From Pantoea sp. SOD02 (GTDB taxonomy: Bacteria; Pseudomonadota; Gammaproteobacteria; Enterobacterales; Enterobacteriaceae): a stretch of 64,000 bases of DNA. The DNA lies in NCBI RefSeq assembly GCF_024707505.1, contig NZ_CP102604.1, positions 2,418,001 through 2,482,000 on the forward strand. Reading direction: 5' to 3'. Position numbers and translations under genes: made by a program. Of the stretch, positions 9,587 through 18,730 are shown piece after piece. How positions within the stretch are numbered: the stretch's first letter is position 1; the number at the start of each line of letters is the position of its first letter. Below the pieces are notes generated by a model, which was not told the origin of the DNA, searched no databases, and saw only the letters and a list, made by a program, of their open reading frames with translations.

Positions 9587-9977
9587 CTGACTCTCCACTT
9601 ATTATTTGATCCACTAAGAGAAATCTTCTAATCATCGCTGCCGGAACGGGGCAACGGCATGATTTGACCGCATCCAGAGAAAGCGATTTCTCTTAAGGCG
9701 CGGTATCCTGCCGCAAAGGTGCGGCGCGCACAATGCATTTAACACAGCTGTCACATTGGTGACACTAATGCTGCTTTTTTTCTGCCCAGAGGTTGCACTC
9801 GATCACATTAAGGTTGCACCTCGGTCGCCATGAATGGCGCCCCTACAGAAAACGCCTGGCTTCGTAGGGTCGCCATTCATGGCGACCGCCCAGCAACATC
9901 GGTTGCACAAAGTTGCAACATAGGTGATATTGCTGCCACGCAAGCGATGAATCACTATTTTCGAGGACGAGGACATC
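9587..9977. promoter_or_regulatory. putP-putA divergent control region
   Basis: 391 bp without a gene. It holds four GTTGCA boxes (9792-9797, 9813-9818, 9902-9907, 9912-9917), the last inside the palindrome GTTGCAAC. GTTGCA is the known recognition sequence of the PutA ribbon-helix-helix domain. Two palindromic repeats (9823-9887) lie between the two pairs of boxes. A separate inverted repeat, TGTCACATTGGTGACA, lies at 9749-9764; its binding protein is unknown to me. Confidence 0.85.
9823..9887. repeat. Palindromic repeat pair, GTCGCC type, copies 4 and 5
   Basis: Copies at 9823-9846 and 9864-9887 in opposite orientation: the CCCTAC tail of the first faces the GTAGGG of the second. The first has a mismatch in its right arm (GGCGCC for GGCGACC). 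The pair could fold into one long stem and sits between PutA operator boxes. Confidence 0.85.
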
Positions 9978-12900
9978 ATGGGAACCACTACCATGGGGGT
10001 GAAGCTGGATGAAGCCACCCGCGATCGCATTAAACTGGCAGCACAGAAACTTGACCGCACATCTCACTGGCTGATCAAGCAGGCCATTTTTAACTATCTT
10101 GAGCAGCTGGAAGCCGGTGAATCCGTGCCGGAAATCCCGCAACAGTTAATCGATGCGCTGGCTGATGAAGGCGTGCCAGAAGAGTCACTGCAGCCTTTCC
10201 TCGACTTCGCAGAACACATTTTGCCGCAGTCGGTAACGCGTTCGGCGATCACTGCCGCGTGGCGTCGTCCTGAGACCGATGCCGTGCCGATGCTGCTGGA
10301 GCAAGCGCGTCTCCCTGCCCCGCTGGCAGATAAAACCCATCAGTTGGCCTACAGCCTCGCCGACAAGTTGCGGCACCAGAAAGGTGCAACCGGCCGCGCT
10401 GGCATGGTGCAAAGTTTGCTGCAAGAGTTCTCACTCTCTTCACAGGAAGGTGTGGCGCTGATGTGTCTGGCGGAGGCGCTGCTGCGTATTCCGGATAAAC
10501 CGACGCGTGATGCGCTGATCCGCGATAAGATCAGCAACGGCAACTGGCAGTCGCATCTGGGCCGCAGCCCGTCGATGTTCGTTAACGCCGCCACCTGGGG
10601 CTTGCTGTTCACCGGCCGTCTGGTCTCTACCCACAACGAAGCTAACCTGTCGCGCTCGCTCAATCGCATTATCGGCAAGAGCGGCGAACCGCTGATCCGC
10701 AAAGGCGTGGATATGGCGATGCGCCTGATGGGCGAGCAGTTTGTTACCGGTGAAACCATCGCCGAAGCGCTGGCCAATGCGCGCAAGCTGGAAGAGAAAG
10801 GTTTCCGTTACTCTTACGACATGCTGGGCGAAGCGGCGCTGACCGCCAGCGATGCCAAAGCCTATCTGGTGTCCTATCAGCAAGCGATTCACGCCATCGG
10901 TAAAGCGTCGAATGGTCGTGGTATTTATGAAGGTCCGGGCATCTCGATTAAACTGTCGGCGCTGCATCCGCGCTACAGCCGCGCGCAGTATGAACGCGTG
11001 ATGGACGAGCTTTATCCGATCCTCAAATCCCTGACGCTGCTGGCGCGCTCGTATGACATCGGTATCAACATTGATGCGGAAGAAGCCGATCGCCTTGAGT
11101 TGTCGCTCGACCTGCTGGAAAAACTCTGTTTCGAACCGGAGCTGGAAGGCTGGAACGGCATCGGCTTTGTGATTCAGGCGTATCAAAAGCGCTGTCCGTT
11201 TGTGATTGATTCGCTGATCGACCTGGCGCAGCGCAGCCGTCGTCGTCTGATGATCCGCCTGGTAAAAGGCGCGTATTGGGACAGTGAAATCAAGCGCGCG
11301 CAGATTGATGGCCTGGAAGGCTATCCGGTTTACACCCGCAAGGTGTACACCGACATCTCTTATCTGGCCTGCGCACGCAAACTGCTGGCGGTGCCGAACC
11401 TGATCTATCCGCAGTTTGCTACCCACAACGCGCACACGCTGGCAGCGATCTACCAGCTGGCAGGTAATAACTATTATCCGGGCCAGTACGAATTCCAGTG
11501 CCTGCACGGCATGGGTGAACCGCTGTACGAGCAGGTGGTAGGCAAAGTTGCTGATGGCAAACTGAATCGTCCCTGCCGTATTTATGCGCCGGTCGGCACC
11601 CACGAAACGCTGCTGGCGTATCTGGTGCGTCGTCTGCTGGAGAACGGTGCCAATACCTCCTTCGTGAACCGCATCGCCGATAACACCTTGCCGCTGGATG
11701 AGCTGGTCGCCGATCCGGTTGCCGCAGTGGAGAAGATGGGCGTCGCGGAAGGCGCGGTGGGTTTACCGCATCCGAAAATCCCGCTACCGCGCGATCTGTA
11801 TGGCGCCAAGCGTGCCAACTCCGCTGGTCTGGATATGGCCAACGAACATCGTCTGGCGTCGCTTTCCAGCGCCCTGCTCAACAGCGCCAGCCAGCCGTGG
11901 ATCGCCCAGCCGCTGGTGGAAGGTGAATTAGGCGAAGGCGTGAGCCGTCCGGTGCTGAATCCTGCCGCGCCAGCGGATGTCGTGGGCAGCGTGCGTGAAG
12001 CCACCGAAGCCGAAGTGTCGGATGCGCTGGATGCGGCGGTGAATGCCGGTCCAATCTGGTTCGCCACACCGCCGCAGGAGCGCGCCGCAATTCTGGAACG
12101 TGCTGCCGAAGCGATGGAAGGCCAGATGCAGCAACTGATCGGCTTGCTGGTGCGTGAAGCCGGTAAAACCTACAACAACGCCATCGCCGAAGTGCGTGAA
12201 GCGGTCGATTTCCTCTACTACTACGCGGGCATGGTGCGCGACGATTTCGATAACGAAACCCATCGTCCGCTGGGTCCGGTAGTGTGCATCAGTCCGTGGA
12301 ACTTCCCGCTGGCAATTTTTGCCGGACAAGTTGCCGCAGCATTGGCATCCGGTAACAGCGTGCTGGCGAAACCGGCAGAGCAAACTCCGCTAATCGCCGC
12401 GCAGGCGGTGCAAATTCTGCTGGATGCCGGCGTACCGAAAGGTGTGCTGCAACTGTTGCCGGGCCAGGGCGAAACCGTGGGCGCGCAACTGACTGGCGAC
12501 GAGCGCGTGCGCGGTGTGATGTTTACCGGTTCAACAGCTGTTGCGACGCTGCTGCAGCGCAATTTGGCCGGTCGTCTCGATCCTCAGGGTCGTCCAACGC
12601 CGCTGATCGCCGAAACCGGCGGCATGAACGCGATGATCGTGGATTCCTCAGCGCTCACCGAACAGGTGGTTGTCGATATCGTTGCCTCGGCGTTTGATAG
12701 CGCCGGTCAACGCTGCTCGGCGCTGCGTCTGCTGTGCGTGCAGGATGATGTGGCCGATCACACGCTGAAAATGCTGCGTGGTGCGATGGCGGAGTGCCGC
12801 ATGGGCAACCCGGAACGTCTCTCGACTGACATTGGCCCAGTGATTGATGCCGAAGCCAAAGCCAATATCGAGCGTCATATTCAGGCGCTGCGCAACAAAG

Positions 12901-13922
12901 GCTTTAAGGTGTATCAGGCGGCGCAGGAGAATCCACAGGATACTAAAGAGTGGAACAGCGGCACCTTTATTAAGCCGACGCTGATTGAGCTGGATCAGGT
13001 CAGCGATCTGGATAAAGAGGTGTTTGGTCCGGTGCTGCACGTGGTGCGTTTCTCGCGCAATAACTTACCGCAGCTGGTTGAGCAGATTAACGCGTCGGGT
13101 TACGGCCTGACGCTCGGCGTGCACACGCGTATCGATGAAACTATCGCGCAGGTTACGGCGACCGCTAAAGTCGGCAACCTGTATGTGAACCGCAATATGG
13201 TCGGTGCGGTGGTTGGCGTGCAGCCGTTCGGCGGCGAAGGCTTGTCGGGTACCGGTCCGAAAGCCGGTGGCCCGCTCTATCTTTACCGCTTGCTGGCTAA
13301 TCGTCCAGATGGCGCGCTGCGCATCACCTTTGATCGTCAGGATGCCGAGCGTCCGGTTGACAGCACGGTGCGTGCCGAGTTGATGCGTGCCCATCAGACG
13401 TTGCAGCAATGGGCGCAGGATAAGCCCGAGCTGCTGGCGCTGTGTCAGCGTTATGACGAGCTGGCGCAGGCCGGTACGGTGCGTCTGCTGCCGGGCCCAA
13501 CCGGCGAGCGCAACACCTTTACCCTGCTGCCGCGCGAACATGTGCTGTGCATCGCCGATAACGCGGAAGATGCGCTGACGCAGTTGGCGGCAGTGACCAG
13601 CGTCGGCAGCCAAGCCATCTGGCAGGATGATGAGCTGCATAGTGCGCTGCGTAAGTCTTTACCAGCGGAGGTGCAAGCGCACATCAAGCTGGTGAAGGAT
13701 GCGCTGGCGGCGGAGTTTGATGCGGTGATTTATCACGGTGATGCCGATCAGCTACGCAGTCTGTGTGAGCAGGTCGCGGCACGCGATGGCGCGATTGTCT
13801 CGGTACAGGGCTTTGCGCGCGGCGAAACCAATCTGCTGCTGGAACGTTTGCTGATTGAGCGCTCACTGAGCGTCAATACCGCCGCAGCGGGCGGTAATGC
13901 GAGTTTGATGACTATCGGTTAA
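9978..13922 (+). CDS. putA: Trifunctional PutA: repressor, proline dehydrogenase, P5C/glutamate semialdehyde dehydrogenase
   Basis: 1314 residues, matching E. coli PutA. It converts proline to glutamate in two oxidations at the inner membrane and represses put genes when proline is absent. Residues 1-47 form the ribbon-helix-helix domain (MGTTTMGVKLDEATRDRIKL). The FAD proline dehydrogenase barrel spans about 90-610, with the RLVKGAYWDSEIKRAQ block. The aldehyde dehydrogenase occupies about 640-1130, with the catalytic Cys913 in GQRCSALRLL and the Glu of LIAETGGMNAM. A C-terminal segment closes the substrate channel. The start at 9978 is fixed by the N-terminal domain. Confidence 0.97.
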   Translation: MGTTTMGVKLDEATRDRIKLAAQKLDRTSHWLIKQAIFNYLEQLEAGESVPEIPQQLIDALADEGVPEESLQPFLDFAEHILPQSVTRSAITAAWRRPETDAVPMLLEQARLPAPLADKTHQLAYSLADKLRHQKGATGRAGMVQSLLQEFSLSSQEGVALMCLAEALLRIPDKPTRDALIRDKISNGNWQSHLGRSPSMFVNAATWGLLFTGRLVSTHNEANLSRSLNRIIGKSGEPLIRKGVDMAMRLMGEQFVTGETIAEALANARKLEEKGFRYSYDMLGEAALTASDAKAYLVSYQQAIHAIGKASNGRGIYEGPGISIKLSALHPRYSRAQYERVMDELYPILKSLTLLARSYDIGINIDAEEADRLELSLDLLEKLCFEPELEGWNGIGFVIQAYQKRCPFVIDSLIDLAQRSRRRLMIRLVKGAYWDSEIKRAQIDGLEGYPVYTRKVYTDISYLACARKLLAVPNLIYPQFATHNAHTLAAIYQLAGNNYYPGQYEFQCLHGMGEPLYEQVVGKVADGKLNRPCRIYAPVGTHETLLAYLVRRLLENGANTSFVNRIADNTLPLDELVADPVAAVEKMGVAEGAVGLPHPKIPLPRDLYGAKRANSAGLDMANEHRLASLSSALLNSASQPWIAQPLVEGELGEGVSRPVLNPAAPADVVGSVREATEAEVSDALDAAVNAGPIWFATPPQERAAILERAAEAMEGQMQQLIGLLVREAGKTYNNAIAEVREAVDFLYYYAGMVRDDFDNETHRPLGPVVCISPWNFPLAIFAGQVAAALASGNSVLAKPAEQTPLIAAQAVQILLDAGVPKGVLQLLPGQGETVGAQLTGDERVRGVMFTGSTAVATLLQRNLAGRLDPQGRPTPLIAETGGMNAMIVDSSALTEQVVVDIVASAFDSAGQRCSALRLLCVQDDVADHTLKMLRGAMAECRMGNPERLSTDIGPVIDAEAKANIERHIQALRNKGFKVYQAAQENPQDTKEWNSGTFIKPTLIELDQVSDLDKEVFGPVLHVVRFSRNNLPQLVEQINASGYGLTLGVHTRIDETIAQVTATAKVGNLYVNRNMVGAVVGVQPFGGEGLSGTGPKAGGPLYLYRLLANRPDGALRITFDRQDAERPVDSTVRAELMRAHQTLQQWAQDKPELLALCQRYDELAQAGTVRLLPGPTGERNTFTLLPREHVLCIADNAEDALTQLAAVTSVGSQAIWQDDELHSALRKSLPAEVQAHIKLVKDALAAEFDAVIYHGDADQLRSLCEQVAARDGAIVSVQGFARGETNLLLERLLIERSLSVNTAAAGGNASLMTIG

Positions 13923-13949
13923 GTTCGCGCTAAGCAGCATGCCGACATC

Positions 13950-13998
13950 GTAGGGTGCGCATTCATGCGCACCTGGTCGCCATAAATGGCAACCCTAC
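13950..13998. repeat. Palindromic repeat pair, one GTGCGC type and one GTCGCC type, copies 6 and 7
   Basis: 13950-13973 is GTAGGGTGCGCA..TGCGCACC, the second sequence type of the family. 13975-13998 is the GTCGCC type in opposite orientation, with one mismatch (GGCAACC). They lie behind the putA stop. Confidence 0.9.
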
Positions 13999-14329
13999 GG
14001 GATTTACAGCGATTGTGAGCCAGGAAAAGGCATTGCTGCTAAAGCGCGGGTGTTGAGGCGACATCCCATCTCGCTGAGCGAATGAGGGATTCCAGGACGA
14101 GCCGCATGGATGCGGCGAGAGGTGGCGCTGAGCAGGAGCGAATCGCCACCGGTCCGTCAGGAACCGTGAATGAGTGAAGGTACCGCGCAGCGGCGAGTTG
14201 GGCTGGCGCAAGGCCCGGGAGTGCAGAGGGCGCGGCCAGGCGCCCTCTGCTCGGTCGCCGCACGGCACAACTGAAACTGCCTGATTACGTGGCGAACGAA
14301 AGTCGCTCAGTGCTTAACTGAAACTTGCT
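13999..14329. other. Gene-free, structured region between putA and an acyltransferase gene
   Basis: About 330 bp with no convincing gene. It holds a perfect 11-bp inverted repeat, GCAGAGGGCGC (14223-14233) with GCGCCCTCTGC (14240-14250) around GGCCAG, and a smaller stem CCGCAT-GG-ATGCGG (14103-14116). The sequence is GC-rich and unlike the AT-rich spacers around the acyltransferases. It may be a longer interspersed repeat or a structured RNA. I cannot assign it. Confidence 0.5.
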
Positions 14330-15412
14330 TCACGCCGCAGACTTATTCCGCTTCAACCCAATCAGCGTTGGAAACACAAACAGCGACTGCCCCAATCCAC
14401 GATTGGTCACTTGCCATACCGCAACTGAACACAGCGAACAAATCCCGACGATCGCCAGCGGATAGAAGCAGGCCCACAGTATCGAAAACCACGCTTGCTC
14501 AAACAGGTGATGATGCTGGGCGAATAGAATCGCCGACATGCCGAAGAACTCAATGAAGATGCGGTGAATCACGTAGATTTGCAGCGTATTGCGCCCGACC
14601 CAATTCAAATAGCTCATCTTGAAATGCGCATTCAACCAGCGACATGCCGCCACACTGAACAGCACCGCAAGGATGCACATGAACAAACTCTTATCCAACC
14701 CAAAGATGACGTGCAGACCAGACAACGCGGCCAATATCGCCCAAGGCACAATGTTGTCGCGACGCCATTCACTGAGACGCAGCATCATCGGGCTCCAGAA
14801 AGCACCCAGCAGGAAGAACAGGAAATACTGCGCCACGCTTTGTGGTCCCCAATACGGAATGATCTTCTCCACCGCCAGATAGTTCAGCGCAATTGCCACC
14901 ACCAGCAACGCCACTTTCTGCTGTTTAAAGATCTTGGCGCACAGGAAATAGAGCGCTAAGCCGTAGAGATACCACGAGGTACTCATGGCGAGGAACGTGA
15001 GCTTTAAGAACTCCAGCAGCGAACCGGCATACGCCGCGTTGAGGTTCTGCGAAATACGCTGCCCGGTGATCTCGGTAGAGATGCCAACAATCGACCACCA
15101 CTGAATAAAGCCCCACAGAATATAGAGATAAAACAGGTTGGTGATGCGGCTGGTAAACACCTGTTTCCACGGCCGATTTAAAATACCGTTCGTGGCTAAT
15201 AAACCCGATACAAAGAAAAACGCTGGCATACGCAGCGGCGACAATACGGTATTAAACTGCACCCATATTTCTGCTGGGATCCAACCCGCCGTCAATAATT
15301 TCACCGTGCCTTCGAATCCAGGTAATACGGTGTGATACAACACCACCAGTAATATGCAGGCTCCCTTGAGGGTATTTATCCATGCGATATCTTCTTTCCT
15401 GGCGTTATTCAT
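14330..15412 (-). CDS. Acyltransferase family 3 membrane protein (paralogue A)
   Basis: 360 residues, about ten membrane helices. The N-terminal block WINTLKGACILLVVLYHTV has the family His that is thought to act in acyl transfer. A SPLRMPAFFFVSGLL segment and a late GRNTLQIYVIHRIF block fit the fucose 4-O-acetylase-like branch (COG3594 type). Such enzymes O-acetylate sugars of exported glycans from the cytoplasmic face. It is closely related to the next gene upstream (15867-16955); the two look like a tandem duplication. The substrate is unknown. A long gene-free spacer upstream suggests its own promoter. Confidence 0.8.
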   Translation of the reverse strand: MNNARKEDIAWINTLKGACILLVVLYHTVLPGFEGTVKLLTAGWIPAEIWVQFNTVLSPLRMPAFFFVSGLLATNGILNRPWKQVFTSRITNLFYLYILWGFIQWWSIVGISTEITGQRISQNLNAAYAGSLLEFLKLTFLAMSTSWYLYGLALYFLCAKIFKQQKVALLVVAIALNYLAVEKIIPYWGPQSVAQYFLFFLLGAFWSPMMLRLSEWRRDNIVPWAILAALSGLHVIFGLDKSLFMCILAVLFSVAACRWLNAHFKMSYLNWVGRNTLQIYVIHRIFIEFFGMSAILFAQHHHLFEQAWFSILWACFYPLAIVGICSLCSVAVWQVTNRGLGQSLFVFPTLIGLKRNKSAA

Positions 15413-15866
15413 ATGATGACTCCCGCTGCTGTTGCTGTGTAGGTCTTAAGGAGAAGGTTGAGGAAATAAGCGTTGATGCATTTATGATTATTCAACGATT
15501 ATTAAACAGCGGGCGAAGGCATGATGTAGCGAAAGTCCTAAATGTTTTTTTGTGGTCCTGATATAACAATACTTTACAGATCCAGACAAAAATAGAACCC
15601 TGAGCAGGCTAAGGAAATTTGCCTTAATTAGAGTCACTAAAAGGTTATTAAGTAAAATAAGTGTGAGCGGTGTCGCGCAGGGAAATTAAGAACAATCCAC
15701 CCTTTCTTATGCCAGATTAAATTCAAATCCTAAATAAAGAATTATTTAATGTGGCAAATGGATAAGCGTGAATATTTGCATTGTGGTAGCGAGGAATTTG
15801 TAGGGTCGCCATTAATGGCGACCAACCAACAAACATAATCAGGGCCAGCAAACTGGCCCGATTAAA
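15413..15866. other. AT-rich spacer between the two acyltransferase genes
   Basis: 454 bp, AT-rich, without a supported gene. AAGGAG lies within 15450-15453 but no good start follows. One palindromic repeat lies at 15800-15823. Composition suits an H-NS-bound promoter region for the downstream acyltransferase, but no specific operator is recognisable. Confidence 0.5.
15800..15823. repeat. Dispersed palindromic repeat, GTCGCC type, copy 8
   Basis: GTAGGG followed by GGTCGCCA/TGGCGACC arms around TTAA. It lies 43 bp behind the stop codon of acyltransferase B. Confidence 0.9.
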
Positions 15867-16955
15867 TTATTGCTGCGGTGCGCTTTTGTTCTCGAGCGCA
15901 GATTTACGCAACAGGCGCGGATAGAGAAATAGCATGCGGCCCGGACCACGATTGAGCAGCGTCCACACCAGCAGCGAAATACTGGTACACAACGCAACGC
16001 CGGTAATTGGCATCAGCAGCGCCCATGCCCAGCTAAAAGCGGTATTGTCAAACCAGCCATAATGCACCGCCAGCACGATCGCACTCAGCCCCAGCAGCTC
16101 AATAAAGATGCGGTGCAGCACGTAAATTTGTAGCGTGTTGCGGCCAATCCAGTTGAGCCACGCCATATTGAATCGTTCATTGAGGAAGCGGCACAGCACA
16201 ATGCCAAACACGATGGTTAGCAGGCTGTAGAACGGATTTTTGTAGATGCCGCCAACATGATGCAGCAGGCCAATCAACGCAATGCCGCCCAGCATCAACC
16301 AGTGCTGACGCTTCAGCTCGCTCAACTCAATCAACGCCTGGCTGAAGAACACGCCGAGCAGGAAGTAGAGATAGTTCTGCGCCACGCTGGCAGGTCCCCA
16401 GCCGGGAATCAGGCTGAACTGCGCCGCGTAGGTGGCGACAATCGCCAGCGCCATCAAGGCCAGCTTCTGTTTGTGGAACAGCTTGGTGAACAGGAAGAAT
16501 CCGGCCAGCGCGTAGAGATACCACAGGCTGGTCATTGAGGTCATCAGCAGTTTTACGAACTCAAACGGCGTGTCGGCATAGGCGGCGTTTTTGGTGCTGG
16601 AAAGCCGTTCACCCAGATGTGTGGAGATGTAGTGAATGCTTAACCACTGAATCACGCCCCACAGCAGGTAGAGATAAACAATGTTACTGAACTTCTTGGT
16701 GAACACCTCTTTCCAGCTCTTTTTGATGATTGAGCTGGCGGCCAGCAAACCGGAAACAAAGAAGAAAGCCGGCATGCGCAGCGGCGACAGATAGGTGTTA
16801 AACGCCACCCACCAGTGCGCTGGCAGCAGTCCAGCGGTGAGATGATGCAGCGAAGGCGCGAACGTGGTGATGATGGAGTGATGTAACACCACCATCAAAA
16901 TGCAGCCCCCTTTGAGCGTGTTGATCCAGAGGACCTCTTTCCTGGCAGTCGTCAT
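15867..16955 (-). CDS. Acyltransferase family 3 membrane protein (paralogue B)
   Basis: 362 residues and the same architecture as paralogue A. It opens with VLWINTLKGGCILMVVLHHSI, has the SPLRMPAFFFVSGLL block, and ends with GRNTLQIYVLHRIFIELLG. Many residues are shared with the neighbour across the full length, including the positions of all membrane helices, so duplication is the simplest origin. A transferred acyl group (probably acetyl) and a surface glycan acceptor follow from the family, not from this sequence. A 357-bp AT-rich spacer precedes it. Confidence 0.8.
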   Translation of the reverse strand: MTTARKEVLWINTLKGGCILMVVLHHSIITTFAPSLHHLTAGLLPAHWWVAFNTYLSPLRMPAFFFVSGLLAASSIIKKSWKEVFTKKFSNIVYLYLLWGVIQWLSIHYISTHLGERLSSTKNAAYADTPFEFVKLLMTSMTSLWYLYALAGFFLFTKLFHKQKLALMALAIVATYAAQFSLIPGWGPASVAQNYLYFLLGVFFSQALIELSELKRQHWLMLGGIALIGLLHHVGGIYKNPFYSLLTIVFGIVLCRFLNERFNMAWLNWIGRNTLQIYVLHRIFIELLGLSAIVLAVHYGWFDNTAFSWAWALLMPITGVALCTSISLLVWTLLNRGPGRMLFLYPRLLRKSALENKSAPQQ

Positions 16956-17312
16956 TGCTATGTCCTAATTGCGCCATGAATTTGTAAAGAATTATTTATA
17001 TTTACAAAGATGTCTCAATCAGGACTTTCCTAATAAGAAAAATCTCGGAAGCACTAAGGCGAGAGAAAGTTAATTTATCATTAGATTCATTGCGTTATAT
17101 TTAATTATGAAATTAACTTTAGGATAAAACCGAGAGATAAAGACCAGCAGATAATGAGTTAAAACCGGTTATTTCTTTATTGAAAGTCTTGCAATTGAGT
17201 AGAAATATCGATGAGCGGTTAAGCGGTGCGCATGAATGCGCACCCTACGATGTAACGTGCAGGATGCGCATGGTCTTGTAGGGTCGCCAGTTAGGGTGAC
17301 CTGCCGTTTAAA
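16956..17312. other. AT-rich spacer upstream of acyltransferase B
   Basis: 357 bp without a gene. AT-rich from 16980 to 17200, with short A/T tracts. The tcyN end carries two palindromic repeats (17225-17301). I see no defined operator; AATAAGAAAAATCTCGG near 17032 is only a weak fit to an RcsAB box. Confidence 0.4.
17225..17301. repeat. Palindromic repeat pair, copies 9 (GTGCGC type) and 10 (degenerate GTCGCC type)
   Basis: 17225-17248 is GGTGCGCA..TGCGCACC with a CCCTAC tail. 17278-17301 is GTAGGGTCGCC with a mutated right arm (GGGTGACC). They lie 12 bp behind the tcyN stop. Confidence 0.85.
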
Positions 17313-18065
17313 TCACTGGTTCAAAAACTTGTCGAGAAATTGCCGGGTACGCGCCTGCTGCGGATTACTGAACAGCTTCTTTGCCGCGCCCTGCTCCACG
17401 ATGCGTCCCTGATCCATAAAGATGGCGCGATCCGCGACGTCACGCGCAAAGCTCATCTCATGGGTGACGATCACCATGGTGCGTTTCTCCTGCGCCAGCG
17501 CGCGAATAGTGTTAAGCACCTCGCCCACCAGTTCAGGATCAAGCGCCGACGTCGGCTCATCGAACAGAATCACTTCCGGACGCATCGCCAGCGCGCGCGC
17601 AATCGCCACACGCTGCTGCTGTCCGCCGGAAAGACGACGCGGGAAACTCTCTTCCTTGCCGTGCAATCCCACTTTCTCCAGCAAACTGCGCGCCCGCGCG
17701 ATGGCTTCCGCCTTCGGTTCGCCCTTAACGATCACCGGCCCTTCAATGATGTTCTCCAGCACCGAACGGTGCGGGAACAGATTGAAGTTCTGGAACACAA
17801 AGCCAACCTGCTGACGCAACTGGCGCACCAGCTGCTTCTGCTTATTGAGGCCGAGCGCCGCATCAATGGCGATATCACCGACTTTGATACGTCCGCTTTC
17901 CGGCACTTCCAGCAGATTAATACTGCGCAGCAGCGTGGTTTTACCGGAGCCGCTCGGCCCGATAATTGCCACCACTTCGCCTGGCGCCACGTCGAGATCG
18001 ATGCCGTGCAGCACCGTCTGGCCGTGAAACTGTTTCACCAGCTGACGGACTTCAATTGCACTCAT
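17313..18065 (-). CDS. tcyN: L-cystine ABC transporter, ATP-binding protein
   Basis: 250 residues. Walker A GPSGSGKTT (36-44), Q-loop FVFQNFNLFPH, signature LSGGQQQRVAIARALA and Walker B VILFDEPTSALDPE are all present, typical of polar amino-acid importers. It powers uptake of cystine captured by TcyJ through TcyL. Its start overlaps the tcyL stop by 4 bp, which indicates translational coupling. Identity as tcyN rests on the tcyJ/tcyL/dcyD neighbours. Confidence 0.93.
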   Translation of the reverse strand: MSAIEVRQLVKQFHGQTVLHGIDLDVAPGEVVAIIGPSGSGKTTLLRSINLLEVPESGRIKVGDIAIDAALGLNKQKQLVRQLRQQVGFVFQNFNLFPHRSVLENIIEGPVIVKGEPKAEAIARARSLLEKVGLHGKEESFPRRLSGGQQQRVAIARALAMRPEVILFDEPTSALDPELVGEVLNTIRALAQEKRTMVIVTHEMSFARDVADRAIFMDQGRIVEQGAAKKLFSNPQQARTRQFLDKFLNQ

Positions 18066-18730
18066 TTGCCCTCCCGATCCTGTCGATTCACATGCGCTTC
18101 AAGGCGGTTTTGCAACGCCGACAGCACGGTCGCCATCACCCAGTAAATCAGCGAGGCCGCCAGATACATGGTGAACACTTCCAGCGTCCGTGAGGTGATC
18201 AGCTGCGCCTGGCGGAACAGCTCCGGCACCTGAATGGTGGCGGCCAGCGAGGTATCTTTCACCAGGCTGATAAAGCTGTTGCCCAGCGGCGGCAGCGCGG
18301 TGCGCGCGGCCTGCGGCAGAATCACGCGACGCAGCGTTTGCCACGGCGTCATGCCGATGCTGGCAGCGGCTTCCCACTGCCCGCGTTCAATCGAGGCAAT
18401 CGCGCCACGCAATGATTCAGAAGCGTAAGCGGCGGTATTCAGCGACAGACCAATCATCGCCGACGGAATCGGATCCAGCTCAATACCAAACTGCGGCAGA
18501 CCGTAATAGATCATAAACAGTTGAGCGATGAGCGGCGTGCCACGGAAAATCGACACGTAGATGCGCGCCAGCCAGTTGATCGGCCAGAAGTGCGACAGAC
18601 GCATCAGCGCCAGCACGAAGCCGAGTATCAGGCCGAAGAACATCCCGCCGATACTCAGCTGCAGCGTGAACAGCGCGCCTTTCAGTAAAAATGGTGCTGA
18701 ATCCAGCACCAGTTGTAAGCTTTCCTGCAT
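18062..18730 (-). CDS. tcyL: L-cystine ABC transporter, permease
   Basis: 222 residues, about five membrane helices, of the HisMQ permease type. The EAA loop is seen in the stretch AAASIGMTPWQTLRRVILPQAAR. It overlaps tcyN by 4 bp and shares one base with the tcyJ stop, so the three are one operon. It forms the inner-membrane channel for cystine. Confidence 0.93.
   Translation of the reverse strand: MQESLQLVLDSAPFLLKGALFTLQLSIGGMFFGLILGFVLALMRLSHFWPINWLARIYVSIFRGTPLIAQLFMIYYGLPQFGIELDPIPSAMIGLSLNTAAYASESLRGAIASIERGQWEAAASIGMTPWQTLRRVILPQAARTALPPLGNSFISLVKDTSLAATIQVPELFRQAQLITSRTLEVFTMYLAASLIYWVMATVLSALQNRLEAHVNRQDREGK

Noticed and set aside
10440..11603. 387-codon open frame antisense to putA
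   Set aside because: Pure shadow of the proline dehydrogenase domain in GC-rich codons. There are no recognisable motifs, and putA is certain.
13963..14268. Overlapping open frames of 74-101 codons behind putA
   Set aside because: They cover the palindromic repeats and the structured block, have no ribosome sites, and read as translated repeat DNA.
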